DNA from: Pseudoalteromonas rhizosphaerae
Lineage (GTDB): Bacteria; Pseudomonadota; Gammaproteobacteria; Enterobacterales; Alteromonadaceae
Length of the DNA stretch: 64,000 nt
Assembly: GCF_902498845.1 (NCBI RefSeq)
Contig: NZ_CABVLM010000004.1
Coordinates: 62,001-126,000 of the forward strand
Direction: 5' to 3'
Part shown: positions 45,947 to 55,717 of the stretch, piece by piece
How the letters are laid out: each line of letters begins with the position of its first letter
Position numbering within the stretch: position 1 is the stretch's first letter
Notes under the pieces: generated by a model
Told to the model about the DNA's origin: nothing
The model's input: the letters and a program-made list of their open reading frames with translations, nothing else
Database searches by the model: none
Program-made: the position numbers and the translations under genes

Positions 45947-47270
45947 TATAGTTAAACTCTAAAATAAATTTCGCGCCGCCTAAGGTATCAGCATCTAAAA
46001 TAGTCAGGGTACCGTGATACGACTTTACTAAATCTGACACAATCGCCATACCGACACCATGTCCGCTTTCGTAGGTGTCCAAGCGGGTACCTCGAGTAAG
46101 TAAGGATTCGCGTTTATCAATCGGCACACCGGGCCCATCATCACTAATAGCGATGGTGAGATTGCGTTTTTGAATGACTTGGATATCGACTTGTGAACGA
46201 CAAGCTTTACAGGCGTTATCAATTAAGTTACCGAGTAGTTCGAGTAAATCAGTTTTGTCACCTAAAAAGTAATCTTTGTCTTTAACCGCATGGGTAAAAA
46301 TAATATCTTTATCGCGGTAAACTTTACTCATTGCATTGAGGATTGAATCGAGCACCGGCTTAATGGCTGTTTGTTTTTTCCAAGTATCAGATGCACCTGT
46401 TGCAGCACGTTTTAATTGGTGTTCGATCATCACGTTTATACGGTCAAGCTGCTCTTGGGCATCGGCATCGTTGGCAAGCGGGCTCGATTTTAATACTGCC
46501 AGTGGCGTTTTAAGTGCGTGAGCTAAGTCACTTAAAGACGCACGATAGCGCTCTTTTTGGCGTTGCTGAGTTTCGAGTAATAAATTTAAATCGGCTTTTA
46601 TAGTTTGCAGCTCAACAGGATAAAGTCCTTTAATTTCTTGAATATCACCCGACTCAATGGCTTTTATTTCTTTATCCAAGCGTTGCAATGGTCGCGCGCT
46701 CCAGACAAAGCCCACAGCCATTAATGCTGCGATGGCTACACCCATGACGTACATCCAGTTTACAAGGGTTTGTTTAAAACCATCCATTAACCGCAGTAGA
46801 GCATCATTGCGTTTTAATAAAATAAAGCGGGCATGCTCTGACTGGTCAATGTTATTTAAAATGACGGTGAGACTAAGTTGCCAATACACGGTATTTTTAT
46901 ATTCCACACGACGAAAATCAGCAGCGCCTGCTTTGGTCTCTAGTTCGTCAGGCACAAAGTTAACATTTACCGCCGACTCAGAGTGCCATACAGGCTGCTC
47001 TTCACGATAGATCATCGCATAAGTATCAGAATTTAAACGATTCAATTCAGGAGCTAAAATAGTGCTGGGCATGATAATGCCGCGCTCAGTAAAATCGACT
47101 TCTGAAATTAAAGAATATAAATGGGCTTCGAGGGTTTTTTCGGTGGCTTCGACTAATGAAGCGTAGTACGCCTTACCAATAGAGAAGAATAGGATAGGTA
47201 AAGCGACTAATAAAACAAAGACAAGGATAAATCCTTGCCTTACTTTTAACGGTATTTGCGATGCTACCAC
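45933..47270 (-). CDS. phoQ: Sensor histidine kinase, PhoQ-like
   Basis: This 445-residue protein has two membrane helices (about 12-34 and 170-190) around a periplasmic sensor domain. The kinase core follows: H box SDLAHALKTPLAVLKSSP, N box NLIDNACKACRSQ, and ATP motifs ISDDGPGVP and GHGVGMAIV. The H box ALKTPL and overall size fit PhoQ. The gene overlaps phoP by 7 bases and starts with GTG. Signals typical of the family are low Mg2+ and antimicrobial peptides; the acidic patch that senses them cannot be judged with confidence here. Confidence 0.87.
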   Translation of the reverse strand: MVASQIPLKVRQGFILVFVLLVALPILFFSIGKAYYASLVEATEKTLEAHLYSLISEVDFTERGIIMPSTILAPELNRLNSDTYAMIYREEQPVWHSESAVNVNFVPDELETKAGAADFRRVEYKNTVYWQLSLTVILNNIDQSEHARFILLKRNDALLRLMDGFKQTLVNWMYVMGVAIAALMAVGFVWSARPLQRLDKEIKAIESGDIQEIKGLYPVELQTIKADLNLLLETQQRQKERYRASLSDLAHALKTPLAVLKSSPLANDADAQEQLDRINVMIEHQLKRAATGASDTWKKQTAIKPVLDSILNAMSKVYRDKDIIFTHAVKDKDYFLGDKTDLLELLGNLIDNACKACRSQVDIQVIQKRNLTIAISDDGPGVPIDKRESLLTRGTRLDTYESGHGVGMAIVSDLVKSYHGTLTILDADTLGGAKFILEFNYNDKK

Positions 47271-47938
47271 TGACTTTTAAGCCTGTAACCGCGTCCGCGT
47301 AGTGTTTCTACTGGATTTAAAGTACCATCAGGGTCAAGCTTTTTACGTAAGCGCAGTACGAATACTTCGATTACATTTGAATCTAAATCAAAGTCTTGAT
47401 CATATATGTGCTCTGTAAGCTCAGATTTAGAAATTACTTTTTGTGGATTAACCATTAAATACTCAAGCACTTTGTATTCGTATGCGGTGAGACTTAGCTC
47501 TCGGTCATCAACCCACACTTGTTGTGAGCGGGTATGAATTTTAATAGGCCCAGCAGTCATTTCAGGATTTGCTTTACCTGCGCTACGACGGATCAACGCA
47601 TTACAACGCGCTATTAACTCTTCAACATGAAATGGTTTAGTTAAATAGTCATCAGCACCAGCATCAAGTCCTTCAACTTTATCTTGCCAACGGTCACGTG
47701 CTGTTAAAATCAGGATTGGAATGGTGACCCCTTGTGCACGGGCTTTATTGATCAGTTCAATACCATCGATTTTTGGTAAGCCTAAATCAACTACCGCCAT
47801 ATCAAGAGGATATTCTGTGATGTGAAATAAACCAGCTTCGCCATCATGACAGAGATCGACACTATAACGTTCTTTTTCTAATGCATTACGCAGATTGTCT
47901 GCTAAGTGTAAATCATCTTCAATTACTAAAATTCGCAT
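47264..47938 (-). CDS. phoP: OmpR-family response regulator, PhoP-like
   Basis: This 224-residue protein has a receiver domain (MRILVIEDDLHLADNL; phospho-acceptor Asp near 51 in MAVVDLGLPKIDG; Lys in LTKPFH) and a winged-helix domain ending VETLRGRGYRLKSQW. Both are intact. AAGGATTAAGAA precedes the ATG, 3 bases after the PepSY stop. It is probably activated by the kinase encoded next. Confidence 0.9.
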   Translation of the reverse strand: MRILVIEDDLHLADNLRNALEKERYSVDLCHDGEAGLFHITEYPLDMAVVDLGLPKIDGIELINKARAQGVTIPILILTARDRWQDKVEGLDAGADDYLTKPFHVEELIARCNALIRRSAGKANPEMTAGPIKIHTRSQQVWVDDRELSLTAYEYKVLEYLMVNPQKVISKSELTEHIYDQDFDLDSNVIEVFVLRLRKKLDPDGTLNPVETLRGRGYRLKSQW

Positions 47939-47941
47939 TTC

Positions 47942-48205
47942 TTAATCCTTCTTCACTTCGCCGGTCTTTTTATTGACATGAACGTCGACGACATGGCCGT
48001 CCGATTTTAATATTCTTACAGTATAAATATCGTTAAGTACGGTAATTTTAAGAGTTTTACCATCTTCGACTTTTTTAGCAAGCTCAACAGCTTGTTTTTT
48101 ATTGATCTCAGCTTTATTGACTTGAGATGCAGCTTGGCTACTAGTCGAAAAAACACTCGAAAATAGCACAGTGATGGCGACGCTGAGAGCTAACACAGTA
48201 CGCAT
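47942..48205 (-). CDS. Small PepSY-domain periplasmic protein
   Basis: This 87-residue protein has a signal peptide (about to SQAASQ) and one PepSY domain, with EINKKQAVELAKKVEDGKTLKITVLNDIYTVRILKSDG and a Lys-rich end. It is the first gene of the apparent PepSY-phoP-phoQ-lprI-like operon, with AGGAG before the ATG. Small PepSY proteins beside two-component systems are common in marine gammaproteobacteria, probably as modulators or targets. The 218 bases upstream show no other gene. Confidence 0.82.
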   Translation of the reverse strand: MRTVLALSVAITVLFSSVFSTSSQAASQVNKAEINKKQAVELAKKVEDGKTLKITVLNDIYTVRILKSDGHVVDVHVNKKTGEVKKD

Positions 48206-48423
48206 GATGAGAAACTCCTAAACCAGACCTGAATAGTTTAATGAACCAAGTAGCTATAATTCAAGTGAAAAATCACTAAATCTGATGATTCAATGCAACA
48301 GAGTTTAATTAACATCCGGTGAACAAACACTGAATTGTGGTGATTTGGCTCTAAGTCTTATAGCCTTTGTATTAAATTCTGGTTCATTTAAACAGTGTAA
48401 TCCAGTTTGGTTGTTGGTTTTAC

Positions 48424-48726
48424 TTAGCCAGGAAAAACTTTTTTAAACGGTTTAACTTGTGAGTTTTCATATACGCCACCGTTTACGTAAGGATCTGCTG
48501 CAGCCCATTCGCGAGCGGCTTCTAATGAGCTAAATTCTGCAATCACTAAAGAGCCAGTAAAACCAGCGTCAGCTGGCTCGGCGCTATCAATGGCAGGTAA
48601 TGGACCTGCTGTCAGTAATCGGCCTTGCTCGTCTAATTCTTGCAAGCGTGCTAAATGAGCAGGGCGGGCGGCTTTTCTTAATTCTAAGCTATTTTCAACA
48701 TCAGTTGAGTAAATCATATACAACAT
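48424..48726 (-). CDS. YciI-family small protein
   Basis: This 100-residue protein matches the YciI/ferredoxin-like fold: MLYMIYSTD at the start, [11 protein letters not shown] with the conserved His, [10 protein letters not shown], and [20 protein letters not shown] 48726 is chosen because AGAGAAC lies upstream and YciI proteins start here; an upstream ATG at 48747 is in frame but atypical. The biochemical role of the family is not established. Confidence 0.88.
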   Translation of the reverse strand: MLYMIYSTDVENSLELRKAARPAHLARLQELDEQGRLLTAGPLPAIDSAEPADAGFTGSLVIAEFSSLEAAREWAAADPYVNGGVYENSQVKPFKKVFPG

Positions 48727-49042
48727 GGTGTGTTCTCTGGATTTCAATATTATTGGAATTATGCTGATATTAGCACAGCAAAATTAATAGGCGAATAAAT
48801 TACGATTAGTTTAGAGCGCTATTAAAGCGCGAAAGCTTTACGCTGTTTTTAGTTAACTTTCGAGGCTGTAAATTGATGCTGCGATTTAATCACTGTTAGC
48901 TTGAACAAATTTTAATCTTAAAAGAACAACAACCTCTAAGGTTTACAGTATCATTATATTTTTAAGCGGAATCTGCTTGAAAAGCCCAGCACAACACTGG
49001 TAGAGTCGCTTGAATGGTACAAAATAATAATAAGGTTTTTAA
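48727..49042. other. Intergenic region, no gene seen
   Basis: This 316-base, AT-rich gap lies between divergent YciI and NSS genes and must hold both promoters. I see only a short GCGCT/AGCGC hairpin at 48816-48830, and no convincing promoter pair or RNA gene. Confidence 0.6.
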
Positions 49043-50467
49043 ATGAGCGATACTCGTGAGCATTTTAGCTCCCGCCTCGGATTTATATTAGCAGCTGCTG
49101 GCTCTGCGGTCGGTATTGGTAACTTGGTTGGTTTTCCAGTCTCAGCAACAAAAAATGGTGGTGGTGCTTTTTTGCTCGTTTACGCGCTATTTGTTGTGTT
49201 TATTTGTTTGCCGGTAATGATGGCAGAGATGGCAATGGGACGCCAAGCACAAAAAGATCCACTAGGCTCTTACAAGTTATTATCTGGTAATGATACTAAG
49301 TGGAGTTTTGCTGGCTTTTTAGCAGTATTAACCCCGTTTATGATTGCTGTGTTTTATATGGTTATCACGGTATGGATTTTTGGTTATTTAAGCCAAGTTG
49401 CGGTTGGTAACTTAGATGTGTTGGCTGATCCAAAAAGCTTTGGGGTGTTTATTAATAGTTCCAGCGTGTTTGCGTATATGGCTGCCGTGGCATTAATTGT
49501 TAATTTGATTTTAGTCGGTGGTGTTAAGCAAGGGATTGAAAAAGCAGCTAAGTTTTTAATGCCCGCATTGTTTGTATTGCTAATCGCATTAGTGGCGTAT
49601 GTACTGACACTAGACAATGCTATTGCTGGCGTTAAGTACTATATTATCCCTGATTTTTCTAAGATGAATGCCAGTGTCTTGAACGGTGCATTAGCGCAAG
49701 CGTTTTTCTCATTGTCGTTGGGTATGGGTATATTGATGACTTACGCTTCATATATCTCGAAAAAGGATGACATTGTTGGCAGTGCTAAAATGGTTGCACT
49801 GACTGACTCACTGGTGGCGTTTATTGCCGGTCTTATGGTGCTACCAGCTATCTTTAGCTTTAACCCAGATACTGATCCTACTAAATTGTCTGACTCATCT
49901 GTGTCGATGATTTTTGAGTTCTTACCAAAGATTTTACTCGCGCTACAAACTGATATTGGCTATGTCGGTGCATCAATTGTTGCGTTTGTGTTTTTCTTGC
50001 TGGTATTTTTTGCTGCAATTACCTCGTTGGTATCCATCGTTGAGGTGCCAACAGCTACGCTAAGTGACCGTAAAGGCATAAGTCGTAAAATGGCGTTACT
50101 GATATTAACTGGTAGCATCGGTGTACTGACAGTGTTATGTACTATGTCGTTTGGTATGGTTGAAGGGTTAACTTCATTTACTAACTATGGCGGAGCGTCT
50201 AAAAGCTTATTTGATATTGTGTATGATGTATTTTACGACACTATCTTGCCATTGAATGGTTTAATGGTGTGTTTATTCGTGATGTATCGCTGGAAAAAAG
50301 TACGTTTAAGTGAAGAGCTAAGCCAAGGTTGTCCAGGCTATGCAGGTAGCTTTACTGAAAAATACGTTAATTTTTCGCTATCAACCTTTATTCCGGTAAT
50401 TTTAGTAGTTATATTTATTAATACCGTAGCGACTAAGTTTTTTGCTATGAGCATTTTCGGTTTTTAA
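49043..50467 (+). CDS. Neurotransmitter:sodium symporter (NSS) family transporter
   Basis: This 474-residue protein has about twelve hydrophobic segments and the NSS start pattern GSAVGIGNLVGFPVSATKN, then GGGAFLLVY and MAEMAMGRQ. Members import amino acids with Na+. The extracellular-gate Arg found in LeuT (RFP, Arg30) is Gly here (GFP), and the usual aromatic before it is also missing, so the gate may differ. AAGG precedes the ATG and a terminator follows. The substrate is unknown. Confidence 0.88.
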   Translation: MSDTREHFSSRLGFILAAAGSAVGIGNLVGFPVSATKNGGGAFLLVYALFVVFICLPVMMAEMAMGRQAQKDPLGSYKLLSGNDTKWSFAGFLAVLTPFMIAVFYMVITVWIFGYLSQVAVGNLDVLADPKSFGVFINSSSVFAYMAAVALIVNLILVGGVKQGIEKAAKFLMPALFVLLIALVAYVLTLDNAIAGVKYYIIPDFSKMNASVLNGALAQAFFSLSLGMGILMTYASYISKKDDIVGSAKMVALTDSLVAFIAGLMVLPAIFSFNPDTDPTKLSDSSVSMIFEFLPKILLALQTDIGYVGASIVAFVFFLLVFFAAITSLVSIVEVPTATLSDRKGISRKMALLILTGSIGVLTVLCTMSFGMVEGLTSFTNYGGASKSLFDIVYDVFYDTILPLNGLMVCLFVMYRWKKVRLSEELSQGCPGYAGSFTEKYVNFSLSTFIPVILVVIFINTVATKFFAMSIFGF

Positions 50468-50497
50468 TAAATACAATTAATTGAGCTTCCCATAATT

Positions 50498-50530
50498 AAG
50501 CCGTGTTAAGCATCATTAGCACGGCTTTTT
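50498..50530. terminator. Terminator between the NSS and CPBP genes
   Basis: The arms AAGCCGTG / CACGGCTT with TTTTT on the plus strand lie between convergent genes. Confidence 0.7.
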
Positions 50531-50533
50531 CAG

Positions 50534-51175
50534 TTAAGGGATTGTTGCCGAATCTAAGTACTGACCTATTCCTAATGTAAACATCCACAGTCCCCATAAG
50601 CTATGTTCGATAACACAGACAAACGTGGAGCGGCTTTGAGCATAGGTAAATGCAAATAATAACCCGCCTATAAATGCCAGTAGTACTGCTACCCAATTAG
50701 CATAAACAATATGTGCTAAAGCAAATACTGTGGCGCTAACAATTATGCGCACCGTTTTTTTTGGCATGATGCGTTTATAACGATGAAAAAAATAGGTTCG
50801 AAATATCAACTCTTGCGGCATGACTGACAATAACGGATAGAACGCGAGTAACATTAACCAGTCATTAAATGAGTTTCGAGGCAGCATAAACCAGTTACCT
50901 TGATTAATGATCCCGTAAAAAACCCCTGAAAACAGTGCGCCGATAAAAAAGAAACTAAACAGTCGGCGTTTCACTGCGGAAAATTGACCAAGGCTGGTAA
51001 GTCTAAAGCGTTTAAAGTGGGGATCGCCTAGCAGCAACATACCGCAGACACTCATTAACACGATTAACGCGGGGATCAGCCAATTAGCAAGGTAGGCACG
51101 AAGGTAAAAACCCAGCAAAGGAAGGCATACAAATATAAAGGTAAATTCAAACCAGCGGTATTGATTGGCGTTCAA
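50534..51175 (-). CDS. CPBP-family intramembrane protease-like protein
   Basis: This 213-residue protein has six to seven hydrophobic segments. It has the CPBP motif pattern: QELIFRTYFF (the usual E-E-x-x-x-R with the first Glu replaced by Gln), FALAHIVYA and IEHSLWGLW. The family includes CAAX prenyl-type proteases and bacteriocin-immunity proteins. The Gln at the first position may weaken catalysis. The start is TTG 51175. The gene lies between the NSS gene and yciB, on the same strand as yciB. Confidence 0.75.
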   Translation of the reverse strand: MNANQYRWFEFTFIFVCLPLLGFYLRAYLANWLIPALIVLMSVCGMLLLGDPHFKRFRLTSLGQFSAVKRRLFSFFFIGALFSGVFYGIINQGNWFMLPRNSFNDWLMLLAFYPLLSVMPQELIFRTYFFHRYKRIMPKKTVRIIVSATVFALAHIVYANWVAVLLAFIGGLLFAFTYAQSRSTFVCVIEHSLWGLWMFTLGIGQYLDSATIP

Positions 51176-51235
51176 GGTCGTCTCAGCGTGATTTTGTATA
51201 CTAGGCTAACAAGCTAAGACGACATATTTATGACA

Positions 51236-51829
51236 TTAAGAGCGCTTTTTATTGTCTACTTTGGCCTCATCTTCATCGGGTAAATATTTATACAACATGA
51301 TGATAGTGGCAAAAAGACTGATAAATGTGATCCCCATTAAGCCAAACACTTTAAAGTTAACCCAAAAATCGAGAGAAAAGTTATAAGCGATATAGATATT
51401 TAACGCTGATATTCCCGCTGTGATCGCTATCCACAATATGTTGAGTTTATCCCAAAGCGACTCAGGTACGGTAATTTCTTGCTCAGAGTCTGATGCATTA
51501 TTTAAAATGGCACTGAGTGCTTGTTTAACTAAATTTTTACCAAGAAAGTAGCGACTGATCAATAAGCTTAATGAGAGCACAGCGTAGATGATTGTGGCTT
51601 TCCACTTTACAAATTGTTCATCATGAAACACCAGTGTAAGAGTGCCTAAAATCACTGCAATGGCAAAAAATAACCATTGGCGTGTAGGTACTTTGCCTAT
51701 TTTAAAATAAGAATAAGCGACCTGCAGAAAAGTGGTGCCCATTAATAATGCCGTTGCCCAGTAAATATCAACTAACTTGAATACCGCAAAAAATAAAATT
51801 AGCGGAATAAACTCAATTATTGCATGCAT
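51236..51829 (-). CDS. yciB: Inner-membrane septation protein YciB (IspZ)
   Basis: This 197-residue protein has five to six hydrophobic segments and the family patterns EFIPLILFFAVFKLVDIYWATA, RQWLFFAIAVILG, FVKWKATIIYAV, LNILWIAITAGISALNIYIAYNFS and WVNFKVFG. YciB works with cell-envelope and division proteins. In E. coli yciB is also close to the trp operon, which supports the orthology and the ancestral order here. Confidence 0.93.
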   Translation of the reverse strand: MHAIIEFIPLILFFAVFKLVDIYWATALLMGTTFLQVAYSYFKIGKVPTRQWLFFAIAVILGTLTLVFHDEQFVKWKATIIYAVLSLSLLISRYFLGKNLVKQALSAILNNASDSEQEITVPESLWDKLNILWIAITAGISALNIYIAYNFSLDFWVNFKVFGLMGITFISLFATIIMLYKYLPDEDEAKVDNKKRS

Positions 51830-52003
51830 AGAATGCCCAAAAATTTAAAACCAAAAATAGTTGCAGAGGTTGTACCAACTTATTGTGTTGTTTACAAGGT
51901 TGACTTAGTAGTTACTAACCCTTAGCCTGCGTGCCTTTGTATTCAATCATTACCAAAATCTGCTGAACAGTGACTGAGTAAGCGGTATTTTTAGGAGCAT
52001 TTT

Positions 52004-52273
52004 ATGAATAAAGCACAACTGATTAGTGCAATGTCTGCACACAGTGAATTAACTAAAAAAGATTCTCAAGCGGCGTTATCAAGCATGCTTGCAGCCATCA
52101 CTAAATCATTATCAGAAGGTGATCAAGTGCAAGTAAATGGCTTTGGCACGTTTGCGTTAAGTTATTATCCCGCACGCACAGGACGCAACCCACAAACGGG
52201 AGAGGCAATAGACATTGAAGGCGCTAACAAGCCTGTATTTAAAGCAGCAAAAGCGTTGAAAGAGAGTATTTAA
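52004..52273 (+). CDS. HU-family DNA-binding protein
   Basis: This 89-residue protein has the complete HU fold: MNKAQLISAMSAHSELTKKDSQAAL, VQVNGFGTF, ARTGRNPQTGE and FKAAKALKES. It has AGGAG before the ATG and a terminator after it. HU proteins bend and organise DNA without sequence specificity. It is divergent from yciB; I cannot tell from sequence alone whether it is HupA, HupB or a paralogue. Confidence 0.93.
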   Translation: MNKAQLISAMSAHSELTKKDSQAALSSMLAAITKSLSEGDQVQVNGFGTFALSYYPARTGRNPQTGEAIDIEGANKPVFKAAKALKESI

Positions 52274-52288
52274 CGCGTTTGATTACCA

Positions 52289-52316
52289 GAAAAGGGCCGC
52301 AACAGGCCCTTTTCTT
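52289..52316. terminator. Bidirectional terminator between the HU gene and the trp operon
   Basis: The perfect 10-bp arms GAAAAGGGCC / GGCCCTTTTC enclose a 6-base loop, with T-rich flanks on both sides, between the convergent HU and trpA genes. Confidence 0.8.
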
Positions 52317-52333
52317 ATTTTCGAAGTATGAAC

Positions 52334-53164
52334 TTACAGCGCAGTTGCAGCTTTCATGCTCGCTACGAACTGTTGTAAACCACTGAGCATAGCTTGAGGG
52401 GTATCGAGATTCGCTTCAATAATTTTCACTACCGCCGAGCCAGATATAGCACCCGCTGCACCGGCATTAAGTGCTGCTTTTACATCATCAGGGGTTGAAA
52501 TCCCAAAACCTAATAACGCAGGGGCGCTGTGGTATTCTTTTAGTTTAGTGACAATTGATGTCGCCGGCATTTGTGCTTTAGTTTCTGTGCCTGTTACACC
52601 CGCACGAGATAGCAAATAAGTATAACCACGGCCATAAGAGGCACATTCGCGTAAAGTGTCATCAGGTGCGTTAGGCGTGGCTATAAAAATGGGGTCAATG
52701 CCATTACTCATTGCCGCTTTGCGAAACATTTTAGATTCATGAAGCGGCACATCTGCAACTAGAATTGAGTCAACGCCAACTGCTTTGGCATCTTGGTAAA
52801 AAGCCTCTAAACCGCGTTTAAACACTAAGTTCGAATACAACAATAAACCAATTGGGATATCAGCATTGTACTGGCGTACTTGCTTGATGATATCAAAGCA
52901 ATCTTGGGTATTTATATTTACTTTAAGGGCGCGAATATTGGCAGCTTGAATAACTGGACCATCTGCTATTGGGTCTGAAAATGGAATACCCAGCTCTAAG
53001 CCATCAGCGCCGCCATCAATTAAGCTTTTGATTATTTCAACGCTCAGTTCTTTATTTGGATCGCCAATTGTAACAAACGGCACAAATGCACCTTGATTTA
53101 GCTCGCTTAAACGGGCGAACATTTTACCGTAGCGGTCTGTTTTTTGAATTGCTGTCTGGCTCAT
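52334..53164 (-). CDS. trpA: Tryptophan synthase alpha chain
   Basis: This 276-residue protein cleaves indole-3-glycerol phosphate to indole, which passes to TrpB. The catalytic Glu is in [16 protein letters not shown] and the Asp of the same loop is present; late [10 protein letters not shown] and [11 protein letters not shown] bind phosphate. It is the last gene of the trp operon and overlaps trpB by 4 bases. Confidence 0.97.
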   Translation of the reverse strand: MSQTAIQKTDRYGKMFARLSELNQGAFVPFVTIGDPNKELSVEIIKSLIDGGADGLELGIPFSDPIADGPVIQAANIRALKVNINTQDCFDIIKQVRQYNADIPIGLLLYSNLVFKRGLEAFYQDAKAVGVDSILVADVPLHESKMFRKAAMSNGIDPIFIATPNAPDDTLRECASYGRGYTYLLSRAGVTGTETKAQMPATSIVTKLKEYHSAPALLGFGISTPDDVKAALNAGAAGAISGSAVVKIIEANLDTPQAMLSGLQQFVASMKAATAL

Positions 53165-54345
53165 AACTGATCCCCTTTAGAAAGTACATCCATAACGTGT
53201 GATAAGTCTTTGTCGCCGCGACCACTTAAATTCACTACTAAAATTGACTCTTCAGTTTGCTGCTCTGCATACTTCAGTGCGTAAGCTAGTGCATGACTTG
53301 ATTCGAGCGCAGGAATAATCCCTTCGTTTTTAGCCAGTAATTGGAATGCTTCTAATGCTTCGGTATCTGTAATACCCACATATTGCGCACGGCCAGTTTC
53401 ATGTAAAAACGCATGTTGTGGGCCAACAGCTGGGTAATCAAGACCCGCTGAGACAGAATATGATTCCTCAATCTGACCATCATCATTTTGCATTATATAT
53501 GTATAAGTACCGTGCAAAATACCTTTAGTTCCTTTACAGATTGTTGCACCGTGCTCGTGGGTATCAAGCCCTTTGCCAGCGGGCTCTACGCCAATGAGTT
53601 TTACACTTGGCTCGTCAATAAAATCTGTAAACATACCAATGGCGTTAGAGCCACCGCCTACACAAGCAAGCACCGCATCAGGTAGGCGACCTTCAGCTTT
53701 TAATACTTGTTGTTTCGCTTCTTCACCAATCACTTTTTGGAACTCACGAACGATGGTAGGGAATGGGTGAGGACCTGCAGCAGTACCAAGTAAGTAATGC
53801 GCTTCTTTATAATTTGCTGACCAATCACGAAGCGCTTCGTTTACGGCATCTTTTAATGTGCCAGAGCCTGCAGTAACCGGGATCACTTCAGCGCCCATTA
53901 GTTTCATTCTAAATACGTTTGGTTGTTGGCGTGCCACGTCTTTAGCGCCCATATAAATACGGCATTTTAAACCAAGTAATGCACACGCAAGTGCCGTTGC
54001 AACGCCGTGTTGGCCTGCGCCTGTTTCAGCAATAACTTGTTTTTTACCCATGCGTTGAGTTAATAGTGCTTGGCCTAACACCTGATTCGTTTTGTGCGCG
54101 CCACCGTGCAGTAAATCTTCACGCTTTAAGTATAATTTTACTTTTGGGTTTTTAATTAAGTTACGCGTTAATGTCAGCGGCGTAGGACGGCCTGCATATT
54201 CATTAAGTAACTTTTCCAGTTCAGCTTGAAAAGCCGGATCTGTTTGCGATTTATTAAATTCGTTTTCGAGTTGTTTAAGTGCTGGTACTAGCAATTCTGG
54301 GACAAACATGCCGCCAAATTCGCCGAAATAAGCTGGATTATTCAT
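53161..54345 (-). CDS. trpB: Tryptophan synthase beta chain
   Basis: This 394-residue PLP enzyme joins indole and serine to make tryptophan. The PLP Lys is in [11 protein letters not shown] near 90, and the phosphate loop is [15 protein letters not shown] 54345 gives the usual N-terminus [17 protein letters not shown] and has GAGG upstream; longer starts would run into trpCF. It is 7 bases after trpCF. Confidence 0.97.
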   Translation of the reverse strand: MNNPAYFGEFGGMFVPELLVPALKQLENEFNKSQTDPAFQAELEKLLNEYAGRPTPLTLTRNLIKNPKVKLYLKREDLLHGGAHKTNQVLGQALLTQRMGKKQVIAETGAGQHGVATALACALLGLKCRIYMGAKDVARQQPNVFRMKLMGAEVIPVTAGSGTLKDAVNEALRDWSANYKEAHYLLGTAAGPHPFPTIVREFQKVIGEEAKQQVLKAEGRLPDAVLACVGGGSNAIGMFTDFIDEPSVKLIGVEPAGKGLDTHEHGATICKGTKGILHGTYTYIMQNDDGQIEESYSVSAGLDYPAVGPQHAFLHETGRAQYVGITDTEALEAFQLLAKNEGIIPALESSHALAYALKYAEQQTEESILVVNLSGRGDKDLSHVMDVLSKGDQL

Positions 54346-54352
54346 ATTAACC

Positions 54353-55717
54353 TCAATATTTACGGATGCTAATAAATGCATCATTTAATTTGTTTGGGCA
54401 TTTTTTACCGGCGCTTTGCTCAACCCCTGAATTTAGGTCGAGTCCATGCGCACCTTGATATAATGCACCTTGAATATTTTCTGGATTTAAGCCACCAGCA
54501 AGCATAAATGGCTGCTTAGTCTCTTTGAGTATTGCCCAATCAAAGGTCTTACCGGTACCGCCGGCTTGCGTATCGCTGTGAGTATCGTATAAGTGGCGAT
54601 CAGCGCCATTGACAGGTGTTGGCAAGCTATCCTTCACAGCTTGCGCCTTCCAAATCTGACAATTACTTGGTAGCAAAGGACGCAGTTCGTTAATATAGAC
54701 TGCATCTTCTTGGCCATGTAATTGCACTGCTGCAAGCTTTAAGCTCTGAGCATGATTGACAACGTCTGCGATTGTTGCGTTTACAAATACGCCTACATAG
54801 GCAAGCGGGGCACTTTGCATAACTTGTTTTGCACAATCTAAATCAACAAAACGAGGGGATTTAGGTGCAAAAATTAGCCCCCCATAAACGGCACCACTTT
54901 CATAAGCGGCAATGGCATCTTGGCTACGGGTTAAGCCACAAACTTTGTTTTCACCTAAAATTACGCTTCGACAAGCGCGCTCTAAATCACGCTCAGCCAT
55001 TAGTGAACTACCGATTAAAAAGCCATTACATAACGGGGCCAAGCGTTTTACATCTTGGTGTGTGTAAATACCTGATTCTGAAATAACCACTTTGTTATCA
55101 GGAATAAGCTTTCTTAGTGCCTCTGTGGTAGCTAAGTTTGTGCTCAAATCACGTAAATCACGGTTATTAATACCAATAATTTGCGCATTGAGTGCCAGGG
55201 CTCGATGTACTTCAGCTTCGTTACTCACTTCGGTGAGGATTGCCATGTTTAGGCTTTTTGCAACTTTTTCAAGCGATTGATATTGCGTATCATCGAGTAC
55301 TGACAACATTAATAAAATAGCATCGCCGCCATAAATACGGGCCAAATAAATTTGGTATTCATCAATAAAGAAATCTTTACAGATCAATGGTTGCTCTACT
55401 TGACTGCGCACAAATTCGAGATAATCAAAACTACCCTGAAAATATTTTTCATCGGTTAACACACTGATGCAGCTAGCGTAGTTTTTATAAACACGGGTGA
55501 TCTCGGCTAAATCAAACGGCTCTCGAATAAGGCCTTTTGACGGCGAGGCCTTTTTGCATTCCAAAATAAACTGAGTGCCAGGCGCTGCAAGGGCTTTATA
55601 AAAATCACGATTTGTGGGTATTGCTTGATGCTTAAAGCTCTCAAGAGGGCGCTTGGATTTGCGTTCAATGAGCTCTATTTTTTTATCTGCAACTATTTTG
55701 TCTAATACATTAGCCAT
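54353..55717 (-). CDS. trpCF: Bifunctional indole-3-glycerol-phosphate synthase / phosphoribosylanthranilate isomerase
   Basis: This 454-residue fusion has the IGPS barrel first ([39 protein letters not shown]) and the PRAI barrel from about 255 ([31 protein letters not shown]). The same fusion is found in E. coli and other gammaproteobacteria. It performs steps three and four of the pathway after TrpD. It overlaps trpD by 8 bases. Confidence 0.97.
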   Translation of the reverse strand: MANVLDKIVADKKIELIERKSKRPLESFKHQAIPTNRDFYKALAAPGTQFILECKKASPSKGLIREPFDLAEITRVYKNYASCISVLTDEKYFQGSFDYLEFVRSQVEQPLICKDFFIDEYQIYLARIYGGDAILLMLSVLDDTQYQSLEKVAKSLNMAILTEVSNEAEVHRALALNAQIIGINNRDLRDLSTNLATTEALRKLIPDNKVVISESGIYTHQDVKRLAPLCNGFLIGSSLMAERDLERACRSVILGENKVCGLTRSQDAIAAYESGAVYGGLIFAPKSPRFVDLDCAKQVMQSAPLAYVGVFVNATIADVVNHAQSLKLAAVQLHGQEDAVYINELRPLLPSNCQIWKAQAVKDSLPTPVNGADRHLYDTHSDTQAGGTGKTFDWAILKETKQPFMLAGGLNPENIQGALYQGAHGLDLNSGVEQSAGKKCPNKLNDAFISIRKY

